From Paenimyroides viscosum (lineage in GTDB: Bacteria > Bacteroidota > Bacteroidia > Flavobacteriales > Flavobacteriaceae), in the NCBI RefSeq assembly GCF_003858535.1, contig NZ_RQTJ01000009.1, positions 48,047-112,046 of the forward strand: 64,000 nucleotides of DNA, written 5' to 3'. This document shows, piece by piece, positions 7,258 through 15,359 of the stretch. Position numbers and translations under genes: made by a program. The notes under the pieces were generated by a model that worked only from the letters and a program-made list of their open reading frames with translations, made no database searches and had not been told where the DNA came from. Numbering within the stretch: the stretch's first letter is position 1; each line of letters begins with the position of its first letter.

Positions 7258-9435
7258 ATGAAAACTCATTTTTTGTTTGCAGGTTTTTGTCTTTCGGCAA
7301 TTTCCATGCAGGCACAAACGCAAACCGAAACTAAAAAAGACACTATTTCAATAGAAACTTTAGATGAAGTTTTAGTACAAGCCGTTCGCGCAACCAACAA
7401 AACGCCTATTGCTTTCAGTAATTTAAGCAAAGAAGAACTGGCAAAACGCAATCTGGGTCAGGATATCCCTGTTTTAATGAACTTTATGCCGTCTGTTGTT
7501 ACAACTACCGATGCCGGTAATGGCGTGGGTTACACCGGAATTCGCGTTCGTGGTAGCGATGGTACGCGAATAAACGTTACCATTAACGGTATTCCGTACA
7601 ACGATGCAGAATCGCACGGAAGTTTTTGGGTAAACATGCCCGATTTTGTTTCAAGCGTAGAAAATCTGCAATTACAGCGCGGTGTTGGTACATCAACCAA
7701 CGGATCGGGTGCTTTTGGAGCGAGTTTAAACTTATTGACCGACAAGTTTTCGTACGATGCTAATGGAGAAATCGCTAATTCCATCGGAAGCTTCAATACT
7801 AGAAAACATACGGCAAAATTCAGCACCGGATTAGTAAACAACACCTTTGAATTAACGGGTAGATTATCAAATCTTTATTCAGACGGATATATTGATCGTG
7901 CTTCATCTAAACTTAATTCTTACTTTTTACAGGGAACTTTCATTAACGAAGAAACATTATTGAAAGCGTTGGTTTTTGGCGGAAACGAAAAAACGTATCA
8001 AGCGTGGAACGGTGTTGAAGATAAAGAGGTGTTGAAAAACAACCGAACGTTTAATCCATCCGGAGCATATATCGATGATAACGGCGTACAACGATTTTAC
8101 GATAACGAAACCGATAATTACAAACAAGACCATTATCAACTTCATTGGAACGAAAAGTGGAACAGCAATTGGAATTCTAATTTAGCCGTTCATTATACCA
8201 AAGGTTTTGGTTACTTTGAAAATTATAAGGTTGATGAAGATCTTGCTGATTATGGCATGCAGCCTATGGAAGTAAATGGTGAAACAAAAGAATCATCTGA
8301 TTTAATTCGAAGAAAATATCTGGATAATCAATTCTACGGAATTACTTTTTCGGCTCAATACGCCAAAGATAATCTAGAAGTACTTTTTGGTGGAGCTGCA
8401 AATACTTATGAGAACGATCATTATGGCGAAGTTTTATGGATTCGAAATCAGCCGCAAAATCAATTTAAACAAGAATATTACAGAGATAATTCTACCAAAA
8501 ATGATAAAAATACGTTTGTAAAGGCAACTTATGCCTTACAAGATAAATGGATTTTGTTCGGAGATTTACAGTATCGTAATGTAACCTATAAAGCCAACGG
8601 AAACGAAACAGGTTTGGTTGATGATAAATTCAATTTCTTTAATCCGAAAGCAGGTATTACTTATAAAATAGACGATGCCAGCAGTGCCTATTTTTCGTAC
8701 GCAAGAGCAAATCGTGAACCCAATCGTAACGACTATGAAAACGGAAATCCCAGACCGGAAAAGCTGAACGATTTTGAATTAGGATGGAGATATGCTTCTC
8801 AAAAATTAGCGGTAAACGTTAACGGATATTATATGTTGTACAAAGATCAGTTAGTGTTGACAGGTGCTTTGAACGATGTAGGAGCTGCCTTGCGTGAAAA
8901 CAGTGGAAACAGCTACCGTTTGGGTATTGAAATTGACGGATCGTGGCAGTTTGCTCCCAAATGGTTAATTAATCCGAATGTTACGTTGAGTTCAAACAAA
9001 AACACCGATTACAAAGCAGAGAAAGATGGATCATTAGTTAATTTAGGAAACACCAATATATCATTTTCGCCAAATTTAATTATTGGTAATGCCTTAACTT
9101 TTTCGCCGGCAAAACAGTTAAACCTTACATGGCTTACCAAATTTGTAGGCGAACAATACATGGGAAATACCGATTCTAAAGTTTCAAAGCTAGATTCTTA
9201 TTTAACAAACGATATTAATGTGGTGTACGAAATGCCCTTAAACAGATGGTTTAAATCGATATCATTCAATTTATTGGCGAATAATATTTTTAACGTAAAA
9301 TATATTTCAAACGGATATTATTACACCTACGATGACAATTGGTCAAACCCCGGAACAGTGCAAACCATAGAGGGTACAGGATACTATCCGCAGGCACAAT
9401 TCAACATTCTGGGTGGTGTAACGCTTAAATTTTAG
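7258..9435 (+). CDS. TonB-dependent outer-membrane receptor, thiamin uptake predicted
   Basis: A 725-residue TonB-dependent receptor. The signal peptide ends at about residue 20 (FCLSAISMQAQ). A plug domain covers about residues 40-160 (TGIRVRGSDGTRINVTING, GVGTSTNGSGAFGASLNLLT). The 22-strand barrel runs to the C-terminus and ends in the aromatic-hydrophobic GVTLKF. There is no carboxypeptidase-like N-terminal domain. The ligand is inferred from the TPP riboswitch in its leader: Bacteroidetes are known to carry TPP-controlled TonB receptors for thiamin or its precursors. No inner-membrane partner such as PnuT is adjacent. The gene stands alone and ends before a strong hairpin at 9466. Receptor identity is sure; thiamin as the ligand is an inference. 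Confidence 0.92.
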   Translation: MKTHFLFAGFCLSAISMQAQTQTETKKDTISIETLDEVLVQAVRATNKTPIAFSNLSKEELAKRNLGQDIPVLMNFMPSVVTTTDAGNGVGYTGIRVRGSDGTRINVTINGIPYNDAESHGSFWVNMPDFVSSVENLQLQRGVGTSTNGSGAFGASLNLLTDKFSYDANGEIANSIGSFNTRKHTAKFSTGLVNNTFELTGRLSNLYSDGYIDRASSKLNSYFLQGTFINEETLLKALVFGGNEKTYQAWNGVEDKEVLKNNRTFNPSGAYIDDNGVQRFYDNETDNYKQDHYQLHWNEKWNSNWNSNLAVHYTKGFGYFENYKVDEDLADYGMQPMEVNGETKESSDLIRRKYLDNQFYGITFSAQYAKDNLEVLFGGAANTYENDHYGEVLWIRNQPQNQFKQEYYRDNSTKNDKNTFVKATYALQDKWILFGDLQYRNVTYKANGNETGLVDDKFNFFNPKAGITYKIDDASSAYFSYARANREPNRNDYENGNPRPEKLNDFELGWRYASQKLAVNVNGYYMLYKDQLVLTGALNDVGAALRENSGNSYRLGIEIDGSWQFAPKWLINPNVTLSSNKNTDYKAEKDGSLVNLGNTNISFSPNLIIGNALTFSPAKQLNLTWLTKFVGEQYMGNTDSKVSKLDSYLTNDINVVYEMPLNRWFKSISFNLLANNIFNVKYISNGYYYTYDDNWSNPGTVQTIEGTGYYPQAQFNILGGVTLKF

Positions 9436-9465
9436 TCTAATCAACCTTAATAATCAACAACTAAG

Positions 9466-9495
9466 AACGAGCATCTTTTACAGGTGCTCGTTTAT
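9466..9495. terminator. Terminator between receptor and convergent lipoprotein gene
   Basis: AACGAGCA and TGCTCGTT pair around an 11-base loop, followed by TTATTTT. It serves the receptor gene and could serve the convergent gene as well. Confidence 0.75.
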
Positions 9496-9496
9496 T

Positions 9497-9922
9497 TTAA
9501 TTATATACGGTAATCATAGAGCCCGTTTTTGAAACGCGGTATTCTTTCAGCGGATATTGCGCATCGGTAGTTGCCAATCCTAAATATAAATTATACACCA
9601 AAGCATCACTGCAACCACATGTAGCTTCTACTCCGTTCAACGTAAGTTTAGAACAATTACTTATTCCGTGATTGGCACAAGTAGCATCAAAAGCGCGCAC
9701 TCCGGTACCTGTATTAATTACTAAAATACCGTTTATTCCATAAGTTGGTATGTATATCGCATTACCGGGATATTCTAATTTATTATAAGTAGGCAATGAA
9801 GTATTTATAGGTACATTCACCGCAATTTCAGGCAAATACGGGTTGCGGTTGTCCCAATCGTCTTTTGCACACGACAGTAAAAATAAACCCGAACATATTG
9901 TTAACACAAACAGCTTTTTCAT
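9497..9922 (-). CDS. Lipoprotein with Rieske-like fold
   Basis: A 141-residue lipoprotein. The signal peptide MKKLFVLTICSGLFLLSC has a lipobox (LLSC), giving a lipidated Cys at residue 18. I use the ATG at 9920-9922; the upstream in-frame one at 9943 would put MFSKSFI before the signal. The mature part recalls the Rieske [2Fe-2S] fold common in Flavobacteriaceae: GTGVRAFDATCANHG, then 17-20 residues on, ATCGCSDALVYNLY, and PLKEYRVSKTG. The spacing C-x2-H and C-x-C is not the canonical CxH...CxxH, so cluster binding may be lost or altered. It is convergent with the thiamin receptor. The role is unknown. Confidence 0.75.
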   Translation of the reverse strand: MKKLFVLTICSGLFLLSCAKDDWDNRNPYLPEIAVNVPINTSLPTYNKLEYPGNAIYIPTYGINGILVINTGTGVRAFDATCANHGISNCSKLTLNGVEATCGCSDALVYNLYLGLATTDAQYPLKEYRVSKTGSMITVYN

Positions 9923-10010
9923 TATAAAAGATTTGGAAAACAAATTTAATTATTTAACTTTGAATAATTATTAAAGTAGAAATATTAACACAATAAACGT
10001 ATAAGAGCAA

Positions 10011-10036
10011 AATCCCGTATGTATGGGATTTTTTCT
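10011..10036 (+). terminator. Terminator-like hairpin in the greA leader
   Basis: AATCCC and GGGATT pair around eight bases (GTATGTAT) and are followed by TTTTTTC. It lies 23-30 bases before the greA start and after the divergent lipoprotein promoter region, so no protein gene ends here. It may attenuate greA, or end a short RNA. Confidence 0.55.
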
Positions 10037-10058
10037 GTTTTATAAATTGAAATGAAAA

Positions 10059-10535
10059 ATGAGTAACGTATCCTACTATACTGCCGAGGGCTTGAAGAAA
10101 TTAAGAGATGAAGTAGAGTATTTAAAAAATGTTGAACGCCCTAAAGCATCACAAGCAATTGCAGACGCGCGAGATAAAGGTGATTTATCTGAGAATGCAG
10201 AATACGATGCAGCAAAAGAAGCTCAAGGTTTGTTAGAATTAAGAATTTCTAAAATGGATGAGGTTTTGGCAAATGCCCGTTTAATTGATGAATCGCAATT
10301 AGACACATCAAAAGCTTTGGTACTTTCTACCGTGCGTATTAAAAACCAAACCAACGGAATGGAAATAAAATACAAACTGGTTGCAGAAAGCGAAGCCGAT
10401 TTAAAAGCGGGTAAAATTTCGGTAACATCACCAATTGGTAAAGGTTTGTTAGGAAAATCGGTTGGCGAAATTGCAGAAATCAGCGTACCAAACGGAACAT
10501 TAAAGTTCGAAGTTTTAGAAATAACAAGAGACTAA
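10059..10535 (+). CDS. greA: Transcription elongation factor GreA
   Basis: GreA enters the RNA polymerase secondary channel and stimulates cleavage of backtracked transcripts. The 158-residue protein has the N-terminal coiled-coil with the acidic tip (ARDKGDLSENAEYDAAKEAQ is the conserved part, about residues 37-56) and the C-terminal FKBP-like globular domain (SPIGKGLLGKSVGEIAEI, residues 129-146). The length is standard and the first ATG gives a family-like N-terminus (YYTAEGLKKLRDEVEYL). The HIT-protein gene starts 11 bases after the stop, so the two likely form an operon. An unusual hairpin precedes the start codon. Confidence 0.96.
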   Translation: MSNVSYYTAEGLKKLRDEVEYLKNVERPKASQAIADARDKGDLSENAEYDAAKEAQGLLELRISKMDEVLANARLIDESQLDTSKALVLSTVRIKNQTNGMEIKYKLVAESEADLKAGKISVTSPIGKGLLGKSVGEIAEISVPNGTLKFEVLEITRD

Positions 10536-10546
10536 ACCTTTAAGCC

Positions 10547-10933
10547 ATGAGTATTTTTACTAAAATCATCAGCGGAGAAATTCCATCGTACAAAGTAGCA
10601 GAAAACGATGAGTTTATTGCTTTTTTAGACATCAATCCAAATGCAAAAGGTCATACGTTGTGTGTTCCAAAACAGGAAATCAACAAGATTTTTGATATGG
10701 ATAAAAGTTTATACACCTGTTTAATGGAATTTTCTTATGATGTGGCACAAGCCATAGAAAAAGCAGTTCCTTGCAAGCGTGTTGGGGTTGCCGTTGTTGG
10801 GTTAGAAGTGCCTCATGTACATGTACATTTAATTCCGTTACAGGATATGGATGATATGCGTTTTCAGCGAAAAGCATCGTTAACACCAGAAGAATTTGAA
10901 GAAACAGCCAAGCAAATAGCTGCGAATCTATAA
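10547..10933 (+). CDS. HIT family nucleotide-binding hydrolase
   Basis: A 128-residue protein of the histidine-triad family, which hydrolyses nucleotide phosphoramidates and related compounds. The catalytic triad HVHVHLIPL lies at about residues 92-100. The N-terminal SIFTKIISGEIPSYKV and the AFLDINPNAKGHTLCVPK segment are typical for the HinT/HIT-like group. The length is normal. It is in an apparent operon with greA, an arrangement common in Flavobacteriia. A terminator follows five bases after the stop. The physiological substrate is not known. Confidence 0.93.
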   Translation: MSIFTKIISGEIPSYKVAENDEFIAFLDINPNAKGHTLCVPKQEINKIFDMDKSLYTCLMEFSYDVAQAIEKAVPCKRVGVAVVGLEVPHVHVHLIPLQDMDDMRFQRKASLTPEEFEETAKQIAANL

Positions 10934-10937
10934 AATG

Positions 10938-10968
10938 AATCCCTTTGAAATTTCAAAGGGATTTTTTA
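10938..10968 (+). terminator. Terminator after the greA-HIT operon
   Basis: A perfect 13-base palindrome AATCCCTTTGAAA / TTTCAAAGGGATT followed by a T run. It also lies just beyond the end of the convergent histidine kinase gene. Confidence 0.85.
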
Positions 10969-10977
10969 TTCAACTTT

Positions 10978-12126
10978 TTAAACTTTCTTATATTGAATAG
11001 AAAATGTAGTTCCCTTGCCAATTTCAGATTTTAAAACTTTAATACTTCCTTTATGGTATTTTTGAACAATGCGCTGGGTAAGCGAAAGTCCCAATCCCCA
11101 ACCGCGTTTTTTGGTTGAAAAACCAGGTTCGAAAACTTTTCTAAACTGATTTTTAGGAATTCCTTTACCGGTATCGCTTACTAAAATCTGCAGCGTATTT
11201 TCGTTGTTTCTTATTTCAACTTCCACATTTCCTTTTCCCTTAATGGCATCAATAGCATTTTTCACAAGGTTTTCAATGGTCCAGCTGTGCAAGGTTGGGT
11301 TCAGCATTAAATTTACAATATCGGTATTGGTTTCAAACTTAAAATTAATCTGTTTAGAACTGCGCGATTGTAAATAATCAAACGATTTTTTGGTTTCTTC
11401 CACAATATTCAGCAACTCCAGATTAGGTTCAGATCCTATCTTAGAAAAACGGTCGGCAATAGTCTGCAAACGATCAACATCTTTCTGCACTTCCTCTACA
11501 ATATTTTCATCTATTTCTTCTAACTTCATTATTTCAATCCATCCCATTAAAGAAGAAAGTGGCGTGCCAATTTGGTGCGCCGTTTCTTTTGCCATACCTG
11601 CCCACAATTTATTTTCAGATGACATTTTACTGGCACGAAAGTAACTGTAAACCAACAATCCAAACAAAACCAAAATAGCAACCAACGCCAAAGGATAATA
11701 TTTTAACTTGGTAATTAAAGATGAATTTCCGTAATAAACATATTGATTTCCGCTTGGATGTACAATTTCGATAGGTGCATTTTGTTTTTTAAGATCCAAA
11801 AGCATTTTCCTTATCAAAACGGTATCTTCTGCAACTTCTTTCGGTAAGTTTGAAAAACTTCTAATACTGTCAGTTTTAGTTATCAAAATAACAGGAATAG
11901 TGGTATTTTTTATAACGATATTAGAAGGCAGTTCAATATCCCCGTCTAAATCAGAAAGATCACTAATTTTTTGATTTGCTTCCGCCCAAATTTCCATTTT
12001 CACACGTTCTTCATGCTTAAATGTCTGGAAAAGCAAATACGTATTCCAAAGAATTAAAATTAAAATTCCCAACGAAAAAATCAAGAGAAACCAACGGGTG
12101 TACAAGCTTCTTTTAAGTATTGACAT
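10978..12126 (-). CDS. Sensor histidine kinase (orphan)
   Basis: A 382-residue membrane kinase. Two membrane helices (about residues 11-31 and 143-163) enclose a periplasmic domain of about 110 residues that should sense the signal. The dimerisation/phosphoacceptor part follows (KETAHQIGTPLSSLMGW; His at about 185). Then comes the HATPase with N box ENLVKNAIDAI, G1 box VSDTGKGIP and G2 box KRGWGLGLSLTQRIV. No response regulator gene is next to it, so it is an orphan, which fits a phosphorelay or a partner elsewhere. There is no PAS or HAMP domain visible. It runs toward the HIT gene and shares its terminator region. Confidence 0.92.
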   Translation of the reverse strand: MSILKRSLYTRWFLLIFSLGILILILWNTYLLFQTFKHEERVKMEIWAEANQKISDLSDLDGDIELPSNIVIKNTTIPVILITKTDSIRSFSNLPKEVAEDTVLIRKMLLDLKKQNAPIEIVHPSGNQYVYYGNSSLITKLKYYPLALVAILVLFGLLVYSYFRASKMSSENKLWAGMAKETAHQIGTPLSSLMGWIEIMKLEEIDENIVEEVQKDVDRLQTIADRFSKIGSEPNLELLNIVEETKKSFDYLQSRSSKQINFKFETNTDIVNLMLNPTLHSWTIENLVKNAIDAIKGKGNVEVEIRNNENTLQILVSDTGKGIPKNQFRKVFEPGFSTKKRGWGLGLSLTQRIVQKYHKGSIKVLKSEIGKGTTFSIQYKKV

Positions 12127-12250
12127 GCAGTAAAATTTGAAATGCGTTTAGCAAGATACTGCTTTATAACGTTATTTTGTTGATAATATTTTGAAAATTG
12201 AACCTAAAATTTTCAACGCAATACTTATATTTGTTTAAACCAATTTATGT

Positions 12251-13129
12251 ATGTTAAGCATTAATCCAGCAGATTTAACTCCGGTTCAAGTTCAGGCGTA
12301 TTTGCAGGGCGCTGTGGGTCCGCGCCCAATTGCTTTTGCCAGCACGGTTGATGAAGAAGGAAATCCGAATTTATCACCTTTTAGTTTTTTTAATCTGTTT
12401 AGCTCCAATCCGCCTATTCTGGTTTTTTCTCCAGCACGCAGAGTTCGTAACAATACCGTAAAACACACGTTGTTAAACTGCGAAACTACTAAAGAAGTGG
12501 TTGTAAACATTGCAAATTACGATATGGTACAGCAACTTTCGTTATCGTCTACTGAATATGGCGATGGTGTTGATGAATTCATAAAATCGGGCTTTACAAA
12601 ACTAGCTTCTGATGTTGTAAAACCATTCCGAGTTGCCGAAAGTCCGGTTCAGTTAGAATGTAAAGTGAACGACATTATTGCTTTGGGCGATCAGGGTGGA
12701 GCCGGAAACATGATTATTTGCGAAGTAGTAAAAATTCATATTTCTGAAGATGTTTTAGATGGTAAAGGCGGTATCGATCAGCATAAAATAGATTTAATTG
12801 CTCGTATGGGTGGTAACTGGTACACACGCGCCACACCGGGAATGTTCGAGGTTGAAAAACCACTAACCACTTTAGGAATTGGCGTTGATGCCATACCCGA
12901 AGATGCAAAAAAAAGTGGTATATTTGCAGGAAACGATTTAGGTATTTTAGGCAACGTAGAAGTACTGCCAACTGCCAATGAAGTTGAAGCATTTTTAAAT
13001 GAAAACCCTGAAATTGCAAGCTGGGTTAATAATAATAACAACGAATTAATTTACAAAAAAGCGAAAACGTTTTTAAGCACTAACGATGTAACATTGGCTT
13101 GGAAAACAATTTTAGCAGCAAAAATATAA
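12251..13129 (+). CDS. Flavin reductase-like FMN-binding split-barrel protein
   Basis: A 292-residue protein whose first 200 residues form the flavin reductase split barrel: AYLQGAVGPRPIAFASTVD, NLSPFSFFNLFSSNPPILVF and VNIANYDMVQQLSLSSTEY are characteristic. It would bind FMN and reduce it with NAD(P)H or act as a flavin-dependent oxidoreductase; the substrate is unknown. The last 90 residues (GIGVDAIPEDAKKSGIF...) are an extra conserved tail that flavobacterial members share. A TATATTTG element (12226-12233) precedes the start, but without a well-spaced upstream box. The DUF3127 gene starts five bases after its stop, so the two are probably one operon. Confidence 0.88.
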   Translation: MLSINPADLTPVQVQAYLQGAVGPRPIAFASTVDEEGNPNLSPFSFFNLFSSNPPILVFSPARRVRNNTVKHTLLNCETTKEVVVNIANYDMVQQLSLSSTEYGDGVDEFIKSGFTKLASDVVKPFRVAESPVQLECKVNDIIALGDQGGAGNMIICEVVKIHISEDVLDGKGGIDQHKIDLIARMGGNWYTRATPGMFEVEKPLTTLGIGVDAIPEDAKKSGIFAGNDLGILGNVEVLPTANEVEAFLNENPEIASWVNNNNNELIYKKAKTFLSTNDVTLAWKTILAAKI

Positions 13130-13134
13130 TACAA

Positions 13135-13632
13135 ATGGAAGTTTTAGGAAGAATTAAAATGGTTGGTCCCGTACAAGATGTAAGTCCAACATTTAGAAAA
13201 AGAGAATTGGTAGTAACAACCGAAGAGCAATATCCGCAACACATTATGATTGAGTTTACACAAGACAAATGTGACCTGTTAAATCAGTTCCAAATTGGTG
13301 AGCAAGTTCGTGTAGGCATTAATTTACGTGGTAGAGAATGGGTTAATCCGCAAGGAGAAACACGTTACTTTAACTCAATTCAAGGTTGGAGAATTGATCG
13401 TCCGCAACAAATGCAACAACCACAACAAGGCTATGCACAGCCACAACAAGGTGGTGGTTACGGTCAACCGCAACAAGGTTACAATCAACAACCACAGCAA
13501 GGTCAAGGATACGGTCAGCCAAATCCTTTTGAAAACCAAGGCGGTGGTTATGCGAATAATAACAATTCAGGCTTCCCTCCTGCTCCGAATTTTAATCAAA
13601 ATCAAGAAGCAGAAGACGATTTGCCTTTTTAA
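13135..13632 (+). CDS. DUF3127 protein with SSB-like acidic C-terminal tip
   Basis: The N-terminal 88 residues (MEVLGRIKMVGPVQDVSP, RELVVTTEEQYPQHIMIEF, QFQIGEQVRVGINLRGREW) form the DUF3127 domain, a predicted OB-fold. A linker of about 65 residues, very rich in Gln, Gly and Pro, follows. The last residues are EAEDDLPF, closely like the DDDIPF tip by which single-stranded DNA-binding protein recruits repair and replication proteins. The overall architecture (OB-like domain, disordered linker, acidic tip) is that of SSB. I start at ATG 13135; the upstream in-frame codon (13099) lies inside the flavin reductase gene. It may bind nucleic acid and dock SSB partners, which is inference. Confidence 0.88.
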   Translation: MEVLGRIKMVGPVQDVSPTFRKRELVVTTEEQYPQHIMIEFTQDKCDLLNQFQIGEQVRVGINLRGREWVNPQGETRYFNSIQGWRIDRPQQMQQPQQGYAQPQQGGGYGQPQQGYNQQPQQGQGYGQPNPFENQGGGYANNNNSGFPPAPNFNQNQEAEDDLPF

Positions 13633-13657
13633 TTTTGAAATAAAAACAATAATTTTG

Positions 13658-13688
13658 AATCCTGATTACATTTGTAATCGGGATTTTT
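13658..13688 (+). terminator. Terminator between the DUF3127 gene and aat
   Basis: AATCCTGATTAC pairs with GTAATCGGGATT (one G-T pair) around ATTT, followed by seven T. It ends two or three bases before the aat ATG at 13691, leaving no room for a separate leader if read from upstream. Confidence 0.8.
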
Positions 13689-13690
13689 TT

Positions 13691-14350
13691 ATGTACAAAC
13701 TTACCAAAGAACTCTTTTTTCCAAATGTTGAAACAGCCCATTCGTCGGGCATTGTTGCTTTTGGTGGCGATTTATCAACCGAACGATTGATGCTTGCTTA
13801 CAAAAGCGGTATTTTTCCTTGGTTTGAAGATGGTGAAGAAATAACCTGGTTTGCTCCAGAAGAACGAATGGTTTTGTTTTTAAATCAGTTGAAGATCTCA
13901 AAATCAACCCGAAATATTATCAACAGAAACATCTTTAAGGTAACATTCAATACTGCTTTTAAAGATGTAATTACTCACTGCCAACAAACAAAACGCAACG
14001 GACAATTAGGCACTTGGATTACCGATGATATGTACGATGCGTACCTTAAACTACACGAATTGGGTTATGCAAAATCGGTTGAAGTTTGGCAGGATAATGA
14101 ATTGGTCGGAGGTTTGTATGGTATTGATTTAGGACATATTTTTTGTGGCGAAAGCATGTTTTCAAAGGTATCAAACGCCTCTAAAATTGCTTTTATACAC
14201 TTGACCAATAAATTAAAAGCAGAGAATTATCAGCTAATTGACTGTCAGGTTTACAACGATTATTTAGCACAATTGGGTTGTGAAGAAATTCCGCGTGATT
14301 TGTTTATGCAGATTTTGAACAAGGAGCTTTTTGTAAGTTATAATGAGTAA
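13691..14350 (+). CDS. aat: Leucyl/phenylalanyl-tRNA--protein transferase
   Basis: Transfers Leu or Phe from tRNA to N-terminal Lys or Arg of proteins, making N-degrons for ClpS/ClpAP. The 219-residue protein shows the family signatures: GIVAFGGDLSTERLMLAYKS, GIFPWFEDGEEITWFAPEER, GTWITDDMYDAYLKLHELG, AKSVEVWQDNELVGGLYGI and CGESMFSKVSNASKIAF. The start is the ATG at 13691 (MYKLTKELFFPNVE). A frame opening at 13328 would add 121 low-complexity residues read from the DUF3127 gene in another frame and is not credible. The start follows a terminator directly, so either the gene depends on read-through or its own promoter lies inside the previous gene. Confidence 0.95.
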   Translation: MYKLTKELFFPNVETAHSSGIVAFGGDLSTERLMLAYKSGIFPWFEDGEEITWFAPEERMVLFLNQLKISKSTRNIINRNIFKVTFNTAFKDVITHCQQTKRNGQLGTWITDDMYDAYLKLHELGYAKSVEVWQDNELVGGLYGIDLGHIFCGESMFSKVSNASKIAFIHLTNKLKAENYQLIDCQVYNDYLAQLGCEEIPRDLFMQILNKELFVSYNE

Positions 14351-14382
14351 TTTTTGTATTTTTATTTCTAATTCAGAAAAGA

Positions 14383-14793
14383 ATGGAATTGATAACATTA
14401 AAAACTTTTGACAATTACATTGAAGCTCACCTTTTAAAAACAAAATTAGAAAGTGAATCTATATATTGCTTTTTACAAGATGAAAGTGTTGTAGCTACCA
14501 ATCCTCTGTATTCTTTTGCTGTTGGTGGAATTAAATTAAAAGTTAAAAAGGAAGATTTTGATACCGCTTTAAAAATAATACAAGAAGAAAACATTTATTT
14601 AGAGCAAAATCAATCTAATATCACTTGCGAAAATTGTGGTAGTAATACTTTTTATAATAATTATAAATCTGTCAAAAATCTAAAAGGATTTTTTGCAATG
14701 ATTATTTCCTTTATGTTTCAAACCTATCCAATATACTATAAAAATGTTCGAAAATGTAAAGCATGTGGCTTTGAAAAAGAAACATTAAATTAA
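14383..14793 (+). CDS. DUF2007-domain protein with zinc ribbon
   Basis: A 136-residue protein. The first 75 residues match DUF2007, a small alpha-beta domain resembling a PII/ACT-like fold (TLKTFDNYIEAHLLKTKLES, VGGIKLKVKKEDFDTALKII). The C-terminal part has two Cys pairs, CENC near residue 81 and CKAC near residue 128, likely one zinc ribbon split by a short hydrophobic segment (FFAMIISFMFQTY) that could touch the membrane. Family members are called 'putative signal transducing protein' but the function is not known. It follows aat by 32 bases and meets the tag gene tail to tail without overlap. Confidence 0.8.
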   Translation: MELITLKTFDNYIEAHLLKTKLESESIYCFLQDESVVATNPLYSFAVGGIKLKVKKEDFDTALKIIQEENIYLEQNQSNITCENCGSNTFYNNYKSVKNLKGFFAMIISFMFQTYPIYYKNVRKCKACGFEKETLN

Positions 14794-15357
14794 TCAGTTC
14801 TTTTTATAACAAAAACACGACGTAATATGATCGTTTACCATACCAACAGCCTGCATAAAGGCATAAACGGTAGTTGATCCCATAAATTTAAAACCACGTT
14901 TTTTAAGATCTTTTGCCAAGGCATCTGATATTTCGGTTTTTGCAACGGCATCTTTAATACTTTTCAGTTTATTATCAATCGGTTTTCCGTTTACATAGCT
15001 CCATAAATATTCAGAGAACGAACCAAATTCTTTTTGAATTTCCTGAAAAACGCGTGCATTGTTTATAGTAGCTTCAATTTTTCCACGATGACGAATAATG
15101 CCTTCATTCTGTAGCAATTCTTCAATTTTGGCATCGTTATATTTCACGATTTTTTTGTCATTGAAATTATCAAAAGCTTTACGGAAGTTCTCGCGTTTCT
15201 TTAAAATAGTAATCCAGCTTAAGCCCGCCTGAAAAGATTCCAACACTAAAAATTCAAACAAAACTTTATCATCATAAACAGGTTTTCCCCATTCTTCGTC
15301 GTGATATTTTATGTATAACTCATCGTTTGACACCCAATTGCATCTAATTTTTTCCAT
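14794..15357 (-). CDS. tag: DNA-3-methyladenine glycosylase I
   Basis: Removes 3-methyladenine from alkylated DNA in base excision repair. The 187-residue protein has the family's N-terminal CNWVSNDELYIKYHDEEWGKP, the FEFLVLESFQAGLSWITIL helix with the catalytic Glu, and the end GFKFMGSTTVYAFMQAVGMV followed by NDHITSCFC. The Cys/His residues at both ends (C5, and the HITSCFC end) are the zinc ligands typical of Tag. The next upstream gene, the barrel protein at 15360, ends two bases before this ATG, so both are probably co-transcribed. Confidence 0.95.
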   Translation of the reverse strand: MEKIRCNWVSNDELYIKYHDEEWGKPVYDDKVLFEFLVLESFQAGLSWITILKKRENFRKAFDNFNDKKIVKYNDAKIEELLQNEGIIRHRGKIEATINNARVFQEIQKEFGSFSEYLWSYVNGKPIDNKLKSIKDAVAKTEISDALAKDLKKRGFKFMGSTTVYAFMQAVGMVNDHITSCFCYKKN

Positions 15358-15359
15358 AA

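Noticed and set aside
12714..13041. Minus-strand open frames inside the flavin reductase gene
   Set aside because: They are antisense shadows of a well-conserved gene and have no start context or family features.
13328..13690. N-terminal extension of aat by 121 residues
   Set aside because: It is read out of frame from the Q/G/P linker of the DUF3127 gene. The conserved Aat protein starts at 13691.
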